Origin: Burhinus oedicnemus
Taxonomy: Eukaryota > Chordata > Aves > Charadriiformes > Burhinidae
Length of the DNA: 64,000 bases
Assembly: GCA_008921705.1 (NCBI GenBank)
Contig: VFFE01008918.1
Location: 2,633,028 to 2,697,027, forward strand
Direction of reading: 5' to 3'
The position numbers and the translations under genes were made by a program. The notes beneath the pieces were generated by a model. The model was not told the DNA's origin, ran no database searches, and was given only the letters and a program-made list of their open reading frames with translations. Shown here piece after piece: positions 24,601 to 35,120 of this stretch (positions are counted from its first letter, which is position 1; the number at the start of each line of letters is the position of its first letter).

Positions 24601-27458
24601 TTGTGTCAGCACTGATGGTTATGCAGTCTAAAACTACGCCGGCAAATAGTAGATGACTAGTTTTCTATATTAGGATCTGTATAGCTCTCCAGAGGGTGTA
24701 AAACATGAGTTAGATAATGCAGAATTTATGCTTTGTACTTGCAAATGTGGCTTATTGGATTCACAAAGCTCCTGAAGCTGGAGCAGAAGTACCAGAAACG
24801 TACTTTTAAGACCTGAACGGTGCTTTCAGGACCTGTAGCAGTGTGATGGCAGCACAAAAGGCCCCTGTGGTACTGTAAACATTCAGTGACGCCACAATAT
24901 TAGTACAATAAACAGCTTTGCTATTTGTAGTTCTTGTTTAGCAGTGTATGTGATCAAAGATTGAATTTGAAGAATGTGAAACATCTTAACTCTAGCAGCA
25001 CACATAGCTGGGAGTTAAACATTTTCATCCCAATGTAACTTTTTTCTCAACAGTTTCACCTTTGTTAAGAATTTCTTAAAAGCCATCATTAAAGTGAAGT
25101 GCAATAGCAATAATTCACCCTCTACTTGCATACATATCTTTCTGCCTGTGTTCTTCAGCAAAAGATCGACTAATAAAAACTAATTTCTGTGTTGTGCAGG
25201 TAACTAGAATTCAGCAGCTTGTGCTGCATGAGGAACGTGTATGACAATGCGAGGTATATAACAATGATTGACTTGACATGGCTGACTTCCACCTTATCCA
25301 TGTGTGTGTCAACATGTTTGAGGCTTTATTGCTGTGCTAAAACACAAATGCAACATTAATTTATCGTAATATCATGCTGGGATTTGTCTGACCTAACTTT
25401 TGTAAGACAGTAGGTCTAAGGCATCATCCCAGTTCCCTCCCTTTGTTACAGATGCCAAAGACAAGTGGGATGAATCATCCTGTCTGCTGTCCAAGTGTCT
25501 CTACTTACTAAGAAAGGTTAGACTAGCTTTGAGATCATGCTTTACTTATCTAGCAAAAGCAGAGTAAGATTAATCCTTTGTCTCTAATAAACTCTCATTA
25601 TGTGAATGGCATACCTATTGGCACTAGTTTTATCTACACCAGGCTAGGCTTTGTGGTGTGCTGGGAAATACTGATTCTTACTGCATCTGTACAGAAGGTG
25701 ATAACCCTTCCTACTGACTTAAGCCAGCAGACCTATCTCATACACCAATGAATATCTTCACTTTTCTGGTATAGGAAATGGGGAAAATGTTTCTGAAGTA
25801 ATCCACGAGTAGGCTGATGCAGGGATATCTTGTTTTTATCTCTTATTAACATTTTTCCAGCTTTTGCTATGCTGGACAGTATACAATGCAGGACATGCAA
25901 AGTTTCTGCTTGCACTTTGCCTTATATATAATCAAAACATGGATGCACTAGAGAACAAACAGCTTTGTACTTGGTGGTATTTAATATGTCACAACTATCT
26001 ACTGTTTGTGTCGAAATGTCACTTTCAGCTGATAGCTCAGTAATATGTGAAAGGTTCTCAAAGGTTAAAACTTAAGACTGCAGTTACCTCTAGCTTTTTC
26101 TAAAAAGAAGGATTTGTTCCTAAACTTCTGAAAACCTGAAAAGCGAGATATATTCTATCTAATTTGCAGATGCATGCAACTTTTAGATCAGTGGGGCATT
26201 GTAACAGCTGCATAATGGGGTTTATGGAATGCTGCCTCTGCAGTTTATGAGCAGTAGCTTATAAAAGGTGGGTAATAATGAGTGGTTTCCATTACATGTA
26301 TTTAAAAAATCAATGTCAACACTTTTAAAAGAAAAGAAAACATTGCTCAACTCATATATGTAGTATTCAGGTTGAATGTGATTGCTCCATACTGAAACAC
26401 CTGTGGGGCAACTCTTTTTTACAAACAAAAGTGAAGTGCATAGAAAAGATCATAGATAATCACTGTTTAGTTAAAACAGTGATGATACAAAGCATCAGCC
26501 CTTTCTCTACATTCAAATAATTCATTCTGAATCTACTTCATTTAAGTCTTTTAACATAAAGGAATCAGAAATACCCGATATTCTGCATTAATACCAGGGA
26601 AATGTAAAGGCCTGCTGACTCCACAGTGCTTTCTTAAGGCCAATACTGTAAATACACTGTCAGGATTTCTGGTCTAGCAGTGACTTTTCTAAGTCACTGA
26701 TAGCAGAGTTGAAGTCCTAAGAAGAACATTTTCATCAACAGCCAACACACCTTATCATACTCATCAATCAGAGGGGACTATCCATTGTAGTGGGTGACTA
26801 TAGCACCGTCACCCTCTGGGTAATCACAACTTCTCTTTAGATGCTTGTGCCACAAATCACTCACAAATGGCAGCTCTTTTGTGAGCAGAGATATACACAT
26901 CCACACAGAGAGGAACACTCCCCCGAACTATCTATCTGCAGCCACAGGGGACTGGGAGGACTGATTGGCTACGGACATCTTCACTCAGTAAAACTCACCT
27001 AAATTATAAAGACCCTGCATGAGCTTCCGCATGCCAAAGTGGTGCCTTTTTTTTCCATGTTGCAAAATGTCAATGCAAATGATGTGTTTAAAGCATCAAG
27101 AAACAGATTCACAAAAAGCAAAGAATAATGACTTTTTTCCCTCTGCTTATGCACAAATACAGCTTTTTTACATTTCTCTTATTTTTAAGGAAACCCCAAG
27201 ACTCTATTCAATATGCAAAATCCAAAGATTAGTGAAATGTACCTCTAAATTATATTTTTTAATCACTGGATATCCTCAAAAAACAGATTAAAATTCCTAC
27301 CCTAAAAACACTGTGCTTATATTGAAAGCTTTTGTTTAGTTCACTTTGTTGTACGCTGTAATAAAAGCATAGAATTAACCACAAATTCTCCTATTTCTTT
27401 TTGTAGATTACATAACCATTACAGAATGTATTAAAAAAAATAGAAATAATATACAGTA
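21663..27458. other. AT-rich non-coding stretch, no gene seen
   Basis: No coding exon, RNA gene or clear transposon was recognised. Open frames reach 90 codons (27019-27291, plus) and carry no motif. A poly-T run of about 17 bases lies at 23099-23115, a purine-rich patch at 23785-23825 and a CAA/CAAA run at 23823-23842. The stretch at about 24820-25400 is relatively free of simple sequence and looks like possible conserved non-coding DNA; that is an impression, not a measurement. Confidence 0.5.
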
Positions 27459-27530
27459 GGATTGGAAGGTATTTTTGAGTCATTTAATTCTGCATACCCT
27501 CTTTCCTACCCAGAAATTAATATACCGGAA
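27459..27530 (-). mobile_element. Possible ancient CR1-like 3' tail scrap
   Basis: The phrase 'ggattggaaggtatttttgagtcatttaattctgcatacc' follows the outline of the CR1 3' UTR read on the opposite strand (ggttggaagg-acct--gatcatctagtcc). About 70 bases are involved, with many differences, so it could be chance. It is listed because old CR1 scraps of this size occur elsewhere in the window. Confidence 0.35.
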
Positions 27531-27639
27531 ATGTAGTTGTCTTCTTATAATATTAGAATTGTTCCTTTACCTGAGACTACCAAAAGAAGTCCTTTGACTG
27601 AAATAATGACATTAAGAATGGCTGCCTTCTCAAGAGGAA

Positions 27640-27659
27640 GGGGCGGGGAGGGGGGGGGG
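27640..27659 (+). other. G-quadruplex candidate
   Basis: The bases form GGGG-C-GGGG-A followed by ten G. With single-base loops and the long last run able to supply two tetrad columns, this satisfies the usual intramolecular G-quadruplex pattern with three or four tetrads. It sits in an AT-rich neighbourhood, which makes it stand out. No gene or promoter is recognisable nearby. Confidence 0.75.
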
Positions 27660-30288
27660 AGAAAACAAAAATTAAAAAAATCCTTTGAACATTTCTGAGT
27701 TGTTGAGTTTAATTGAACCAGTCTGGTCATTCTGTATGAAGTAAAGTTTCACTGACTGATTGCCTGTAAGTTACACTTCATTATCTTCTTTTCTTTCTAT
27801 TAGAACTATGAAGAACTGCAAATTAGCAGGATTCTGGATCTCAAATGCAAAAATCTAACTTCTGGTCTATGTGTGATATCATATTTGCTGGACAAAAGAC
27901 ATCAAGAGAAATATATTTCTTGTGTTAGAGAGTACTTTTGAGATTTCTGGAGAAAAAGTCATGAAAATGTAATCATGTTTTCTTTCTTCTTTGTAGAACT
28001 TTTATGTGTGCATAGATTTTTGTTTACCTGTAGAAAAAAGTTCCAAAATCTATATTCCTTTATTGTGTAACTTGATTCAGTCTTAAAAATATAATCATTC
28101 TAGCTTTATATCATATTAATTAGTGTTATTAAAACTGTATAGCACAGTCTTTAGATGTCTCTTCTACATTTCAAAAAAATGAAGAATCTTAGGAAATTTC
28201 CATGGAGAGGATAATGTTAAATTGAGATTAAGACTGAAAATCTTGGGAGGAGGGGATAAAAAGAACAACAAGCCCTGTTGTAATTTTCAACAATGTAATA
28301 ACTGCAAGTCCAGTAATAGTTACACTGTTTAGAAAGACTTATTTTTTCATGTAAACTTTGCTAGTGACAGAGAATTCACCACAAACCTATATACACCATT
28401 TTCATGGTTATTTGACGTAACAGTTAAACATATTCGTGATCTTAGTTAATCTCACTTTGCCATTGTAGTCCCAATTCATCCAGCTCAAAATTGTAGCTGG
28501 TGGATTGTGTGCAAGACTGAAGAGCCTTCTATTATCTGTTCCTCACGGAAATATTCAAACTGTGGTACAATCCTCTTTCTGGTAAATAAGGTTGAATTCT
28601 TCAGCCTCTCAATAAAATGCATGTTTGCATTAGCCCAATGTGCAAATTGTTCTTTTCTGAATGCTTTCCTGTCTGCTGTAATCCTTCAGCCATAGACTAA
28701 ACAATTTAAGACAGCATATGGTTGCTACTAGTGTGCTGATGACAAAATACCTTTCCTGTTACTTCTTGATACTTCTCTGCTCACAGGTCTATAGATCTGT
28801 ATAGAACTTTAGCTGCTATATTGTATGGCATATCTGTATCCAATGGATATTCCACTATGAACATCAAACTCTCTCCAAAATCGCTTTCAGTGCCCAAGTA
28901 AACTTCCCCACATGGGTCATATTTCCTATACTTTTTGTTCCTGTAACTGTGGCTGCATTTGGCTGTACATGTATACTGTGCAATTAAGCCTCACTTTACC
29001 AAGTGGTCCAGACTACATTGTATCAGTAGGTAAGCCTTTATATTGCTTATCATTCTTCTTAAAACTCCATTATATTCCTCCTTCCTGATAATTGATAAAA
29101 CTGTCAAGCAGTGTCAGGTCACATGTAGAAATACACATAGAGATAGTACCAAGATTCTGTCTCGTGAAGGGGTGGTGATTTTAAGTACATCAATTGTTAA
29201 TGATATTATTTTGTATTTTAAAGGTTAGAGATGTAGATGAAAGTGAATGTTGTACAATGCATTATAAAAACAGTATTTTATTGAGATTTTTTATTTAATT
29301 GCTACATATCCATTTTAAAAAGGTAAGTAATTTTCTGTCTCCTCCCTTCCAAGCTTCACGATCAAGCAGGTATAGCATAAGGATGGAAGGAACATACTGA
29401 TTTTTCTTGTTCTAGATTTTCCCAAGGCTCAGTCCAGGACATACAGGAAGGCTGCCCTAACTTGTTTGTTATGAATATTCGTGATACAGAAATGCTAGGA
29501 TGCTTCTTTGACTCAAGTCAAAACCCAGTTATTTCTTTACTTTAAATAATTACTCATTCTGGGACACCACTGCTCAGACAGCAGAGTCGCCTGTGTGCTC
29601 TCTTGTGTCAGGAAGACGCAGAAGAGCATTGTTTGGATTGTGAAAGCCTGATTTTTTTTCCTCCCTTAGCTTCATGTCCATAATTCTTATCTTTTCTCAT
29701 ATTGTATCATATTGGCTAGTTCTCATCTTTTTACATATATATAAGCATAAGACTATCATCGAGGAGGTCAGCAAATATATGGTTGTTCAACTTACTGTAT
29801 AAATACGTGCTGAAGTTTTGCTGTCATTACAGGGACTCAAGCATACCCTTATGTTAAGTAAGTGCTTAAAGGTTTGCAGAATTGACGCTTTAGTTAGGAA
29901 TGTATAGTTCTTCCTCTGCCAGCTCTCATTTCCAAACTGCTTAGTTGTTTGATGCATTTTAATAATTTAGGACTGAAAATCATGTGACAGAAACAAACTC
30001 AATACAGTAAAATTATTTCATGAAATATAGTAAAAAGGTGATAAGAAGAAAATACATCTCCAAGGGTTTGGAAATTCATAAAAGCTTTAGATATCTGAGC
30101 ACTTAGCTGTTTATATTGACTGCACTGAATCTTTGAACTTTCCAAAGTTTGTTTCTGGTATTAATATTACCAGAGAAAAATAAAGTAGAAAAGAAAAATT
30201 GATTTACTGGTCCAGTTCTTTTAGAAGATTATTAATGGGACATAGAATCTTTTAGCTCTAGGTCATCAGTTTTCATCTAATCCAATTT
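27660..30288. other. AT-rich non-coding stretch, no gene seen
   Basis: No exon, RNA gene or transposon was recognised. Open frames are about 60 codons and carry no motif. Splice-donor-like strings occur (for example ggtaagtaa near 29321) but none pairs with a convincing exon. Confidence 0.55.
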
Positions 30289-30440
30289 TTATGGATTCAT
30301 AGATTTCCAGGCCAGAAGAACCATTGTATTTCCTTAGCCTAAACTCCTGCATGACACAAATCATAGAATTTCAACTGGTGTTTTCTAAATCAAGCACTTA
30401 CCAGCTACTAGAATTAAAGAACTGTGTAGAAAGACAATTC
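30289..30440 (-). mobile_element. Old CR1-like LINE 3' end
   Basis: The stretch 'ggattcatagatttccaggccagaagaaccattgtat' at 30294-30330, and 'catagaatttcaactggtg' with 'aagacaattcca' further on, follow the plus-strand pattern of an old CR1-group 3' end common in turtles, crocodilians and birds. The sequence differs clearly from the younger CR1 tails in the window. No coding frame remains. Similar 'catagaatc' wording at 30241 may extend it slightly towards lower coordinates. Assignment rests on remembered family wording, without an alignment. Confidence 0.6.
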
Positions 30441-30986
30441 CATTGCTGTGCTATGATTACTAAGGTGTCTGTATGAAATCACCTGGCTTTAGAATAATAT
30501 TGAATAATCCAAAATTTGTACACAAATTCCCCTCTTCTCTCCACCTTCTGCCACCATTATTAACTAGAATGGGTAGCATTAGCCACAGTGTCAAAGACAT
30601 ATGGAAAATAACCTGCTGTTACGACATTGCAGGTGATTCTTTTTGTTCTAAATTAAATTATGTAGAACCAGTTGCCTATATTCGATATCATTCCTTATGT
30701 TGCACTGGCTTTATCATTTGCATGAAATCTGTCAGTCTTCAGCACTAAATTGTTCAGAATATTTCAGTTGGAATGTCTTTCATTCAGGAAATGCATGTGT
30801 CTTGAGTGAAAGCCTTCAGGGAACAATTCAGACATATCTTTCAGGCCAACTTACAGAGCTGTTGGTCCCAGCATCTAGCTCAGTGTGATCCATGAGCTCA
30901 AGGGAAGGATTTCTCTTTAGCTATACCAAAAAAATCTTGCTTGTTTTTCCAAAATGAAGTTGTTGAGTTTCATTGTCTCACTATAC

Positions 30987-33474
30987 ATAAGGGAGAGGTT
31001 TGATTGTACAGCCCTTAAAGTTAGTGGTGATGTGGTTGAGAGCCTCTGGGTGAGGATTAGGGAGTTGGAAAACAAAGGACATGTAGTGGGTATCTACTAC
31101 CGATTGCTGAGCCAGGATGTAAGCACTGATGAATTATATTCTATAGGTAATTAGGAGATTTTTCTGGGTCAGTAGTCTTTGTCCTTATGGGAGATTTCAA
31201 CTTCCCAGACATCAGCTGGGAATATCGTACTTCTGTGATGAGCAGGTCTTGGAAATTCTTGAAGTTTGTAGGAGAGAACTTCTTGTCACAAGTATTCAGT
31301 GAGCCAGCTAGGAAAGATGTCCTCCTAGACTTGCTATTTGTGAATAGAGAAGGACTCAGGGATGTGATGGTAGGTGGCTGTCTTGGCCACAGTGATCATA
31401 AAATGGTTGAGTTTAGAATTTTCAGTGTAATGAGAAAAAAGAACAGCAGAGTTGCTACCCTGGACTTCAGGGGAGCAAACTTTAAGCTATTCAGGGAGCT
31501 ATTTAGCAGAGTACCCTGGAAAGCTGTTTTTGAGGGCTTAGGAGTCCATTAGTGCTGGTCAGTCTTTAAGAACCACCTTTCAGAAGCACAGGAGCAGGCA
31601 ATTCCACTGTGTTGTAAGTCAAGCAAGTGGAGCAGAAGACCAGCTCCTCGTGGAGCTCAAGAGGACAAAGAAATTGTATGCTCTCTGGAAGTGAGGTCAG
31701 GCTTCTCAGGAAGATTATAGAGCTGTGGTTCATATATATAGGGAGAAGACACGAAAGGCCAAAGCTCAATTAGAGTTGAGACTGGCCAGTGTTGTTTCAG
31801 ATAACAAGAAGGGCTTTTTTAAGTGTGTTAATAGAAAGAGGAGGTCTAAAGAAAACATTGGACCAATACTTGCTGAAGATGGTCATCTGACTAATAGGGA
31901 TGAAGAAAAAGGAATTCAACACATTTTTTGCCTCAGTCTTTAATGTTACTGGTAGACTTTGGACTACCTGTCCCCCTGAGTCAGAGGACAACAAATGTGG
32001 GAACAGTGACTTTCCATTTGTGGACATTGAAATTGTAAGGGACCAGCTGTATCAGCTGAATGTTCATAAATCCATGGGGCTTGATGGGATTCATCCCAGA
32101 CTACTGAGGGAGCTAGCGGATGTTATGGCAGGACCCCTTTCAATCATCTACCAAAGGTCTTGGGAGTCTGAGGAGATCCCTTCTGACTGGAAGCTAGCCA
32201 ATGTTATTCCAATTTACAAAAAGGGTGTGAGGGGAGACCCAGGGGACTACAAACCTGTTAGTCTAACCTCAGTTCCTGGAAAAATCATGGAGAAGATTAT
32301 ACTGGGTAGTGTTGAAAGACATTTAATGAATAATGCAATCATCAGGCACAGTCAATATAGGTTCACAAAGGGAAAGTTCTGTTTAACTAATTTGATATCC
32401 TTCTGTGACAAGGTCACCTGCCTAGTGGATGAAGGGAAGGCAGTGGATGTAGTTTTCTGGATTTTAGTAAGGCTTTTGATAGTGTCCCTCACAGCATCCT
32501 TCTGGACAAGTTGTCGAGCTGTGGGATGAGAAGATTCATGGTGCACTGGGTGAGGAACTGGCTGAAGGGCAGAGCTCAAAGTGCTGTAGTGAATGGGGCT
32601 ACCTCTGGCTGGCGACCGGTCACCAGAGGTGTTCCTCAGGGTTCAATTCTAGGGCCAGTTCTGTTCAACAATCTGGATGCAAGAGTTGAATGCAATGTTA
32701 GCAAGTTTGCTGATGATACCAAACTGTGAGGTGCTGTTGACTTTCTTGAGGGACAAGAGGCCTTGCAGAGGGATCTACATAGGTTGGAGCATTGGGCTAT
32801 AATTAATGGGATGAAATTTAACAAGTCAAAATGTCAGATTCTGCACCTAGGATGGAGTAACGCTGGGCACAAGTGTAAATGGGGAGAGGAGTGGCTGGAG
32901 AGCAGCCCTGCAGAAAGGGATCTGGGGGTGTTGATTAACAGCAGGCTCAATATGATTCAGCAGTGTGCCCTGGCAAACCCCATCCTGTGGTGCATTAAAC
33001 AGTATAACCAGCTGGTCAAAAGAGGTGATTGTCTCACTGTAGTCAGCGCTGGTGCAGCCTCACCTTGAATACTGTGTGCAGTTCTAGGCCCCAAAATTCA
33101 AGAAGGGTGTGATGGTCCTTGAATGTATCCAGCTTAGGGCAACAAAGCTGGTGAAAGGGCTGGAAGGAACATCTTATGAGGAGCAGCTGAGGACTTTGGG
33201 CTTGTCAAGTTTGGAGAAAAGAAGGCTGAGGGGCGACCTCATGGGTCTCTACAGCTTCCTGAGGAAAAGTGGAGAGGGAGATGCCGAGATCTTCTCTGTG
33301 GTATCCAGTGATAGGACGCGTGGGAATAGTTCAAAACTGTACCAAGGGAGGTTTAGACTAGACATTAGGAAACACTGCTTTACTGAGAGTGTGGTCGAAC
33401 ACTGGAACAGGCTTCCTGGAGAGGTGTCAGTGTTTAAGAGGCGTTTGGACAATGGCCTTAATAACATGCTTTAA
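30987..33474 (+). pseudogene. CR1 ORF2 pseudogene (endonuclease and reverse transcriptase)
   Basis: The intact protein would nick target DNA with an APE-type endonuclease and copy its own RNA by target-primed reverse transcription. Visible pieces in order are IRERFDCTALK and ESLWVRI (endonuclease, 30987-31060), MGDFNFPDISW (31187-31219), SDHKMVEF (about 31393-31416, with the catalytic SDH), the linker at 31725-31900, HKSMGLDGIHPRLL and PVSLTSVPGKIMEKI (RT fingers), the palm A box SKAFD at about 32467-32481 reached only after a frame change, VPQGSILGP and the catalytic FADD at about 32706-32717, then the thumb and tail to LDIRK and LPGEVS. Defects include frame changes near 31160, 31560-31900, 32450 and 33060-33110, a TGA at 32727-32729 right after FADDTKL, and a small in-frame loss between VLFN and LDARVEC. 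Confidence 0.93.
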
Positions 33475-33540
33475 CTTGGTCAGCCCTGAATTGGTCAGGC
33501 AGTTGGACTAGATGATCATTGCAGGTCCCTTCCAACTGAA

Positions 33541-33592
33541 GGCCTGTTCTGTTCTATTCTATTCTATTCTATTCTATTCTATTCTATTCTAC
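33541..33592 (+). repeat. (ATTCT)n expansion at CR1 3' end
   Basis: About nine ATTCT pentanucleotide units follow the CR1 UTR directly. CR1 elements end in short tandem repeats used in priming, and this copy carries a pentanucleotide version rather than the octamer ATTCTATG seen on the other copies. The tract is pure for about 45 bases and is probably variable in length. Confidence 0.95.
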
Positions 33593-35077
33593 TCCATACT
33601 GAGAAGAAAAAAAAAAATCAGATTTTTGCCCCAATTCAATGGTATTTTTTTACAGAAATTAGAATCAGTTCTGCAGCCAGTTTGCCAATAAACTTAGATA
33701 AAATAAAATTGATCTGTATATCTTATTTTTCATGGACAAAGGCTAGTTTTAATTGTATTTTATGATATGCGCTTCTTGGTGGAAGAACCAAGATTAAGCA
33801 ATATGTCAACTCAGAGCAAAAAAAGAATAATTCCAAATACAAAAGAAATTGTTACTTGCTCTTTGCTCTATAGTGAATCAAGTGAATAAAGAGAACGATG
33901 TTTCAAATGTGGGTAGAACAAAGTATTTCCTCTTCGGTAAATAGGATCTATTATCTCATTTGTTTTCTGATATCACCAGTATAAACTACAAACTTGCATA
34001 TTGTTTGTATATTTATTTTAATTTAAAAACCAATTTAGATACAATTTAGCATTGAGATATAACATAGTTACCTTTTGTTCATACATCTACAAAGTGCATG
34101 TCCACATATTGACTTGCTTTTATTGGCATAGAGCAGTATGGGAAACTTTTACTTCTAGTCTTTAATTTAAGGCTGCATTAAAAATGTTTCTGCTTTCTAT
34201 GTAACCACTGAAAAGGGGATAAAACTCTCATGGCTTTTCATTAGTGCTGTTAATTTGAAAAGCAAACTAATTCAAAAGTGGCCCAGGAGTAGCCTGGATT
34301 CTGTAGAGATGCACAGAGATTGCGATGGTTAAAGCCATGGGCAATGCCTTCTTTGAATCAAGAGAATTTCAATGCTGCCAATATATTTTTAAATATGAAT
34401 ATGTAAATTTGTAAAAAATACAATCACTTTAAAAATAACTATTATGGTCTTATGTGGGCAGGAGCCTCATTTTCTTTGTTTCAGGAGCTAGCAATGTCCC
34501 CCAGTTCTTATCAACTAAATATTTCTTTCCTAAAACAATTTGCTCAGTTCTGCTGCAGGAGCTGGAGGAGGAGTATCTCAACTGGAGTCTGTTCTTCCTG
34601 TTATTTCTGAAGAGCTAAAGGAAAAACAAGTTTAAAAAATGTTATTCTAACTAACAGTTTGTCTGGCCACCTAAAAAAATACTGTAGTGCCAAATATTTT
34701 TATATTTTATATATTTATTTATTAAATATTAGTTATTTGCTTATATTTAGGTATTACACTAGCTCTACTTGCAGAATTGAGAAGGCTTGTTCCTTGACTA
34801 TTTTAGTTTTGTACTTTCTACTTTTCCTATCTAAATTGTTATTTAACCTCACTTTTTAAAAGTGTTGGAAACTCAAAGCACCCCTTGATGATGATGATAT
34901 AAATGGAGGTCAATGTAAAGGTTAGTGTCATAGAAGAAAAACGTCCAAAAAGATGTAGGGACAGTTTAATGAAGACAGTTTGTTAAATGAGAGCTGTAAG
35001 TTCTCACTCTATTTAAAACTCAGACTGCTTTAATTCAGGAGTCCAAGGATACATTTTTTAAAACCTCACATGACACC
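33593..35077. other. AT-rich non-coding stretch, no gene seen
   Basis: No exon, RNA gene or transposon was recognised. Open frames do not exceed 66 codons. A TTTA-rich patch lies near 34700-34735. Confidence 0.55.
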
Positions 35078-35078
35078 C

Positions 35079-35120
35079 AGGTACCTAACCCTCAGTGAAA
35101 TCTAGTGGAGTTAGATATCT
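35079..35120. repeat. Imperfect palindrome, possible old palindromic repeat
   Basis: The arms 'aggtacctaaccctc' (35079-35093) and 'tggagttagatatct' (35106-35120) are imperfect reverse complements around the loop 'agtgaaatctag'. The wording resembles a degraded form of a palindromic repeat known in reptile genomes, in which 'cacctaactcc' and 'ggagttaggtg' flank 'attgaaatcaat'. Such sequences are probably remains of small non-autonomous DNA transposons. The copy is short and decayed, so the link is tentative. Confidence 0.4.

Larger units (their letters stand above)
30970..33592 (+). mobile_element. CR1 LINE, about 2.6 kb, endonuclease to 3' end
   Basis: This is the longest transposon in the window. 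It starts within the ORF2 endonuclease domain at about 30970, runs through the linker and the whole RT domain, reaches the ORF2 stop at 33472-33474, has a UTR of some 65 bases with 'cagttggactagatgatcattgcaggtcccttccaactga', and ends in an (ATTCT)n tract. ORF1 and the start of the endonuclease are missing through 5' truncation. The UTR wording differs from every other CR1 copy here, so it is a separate 3'-tail group. At least three frame changes and several stops disable it. Confidence 0.96.

Noticed and set aside
32352..32824. Minus-strand open frames of 75 and 62 codons
   Set aside because: Antisense to the large CR1 ORF2 remnant.
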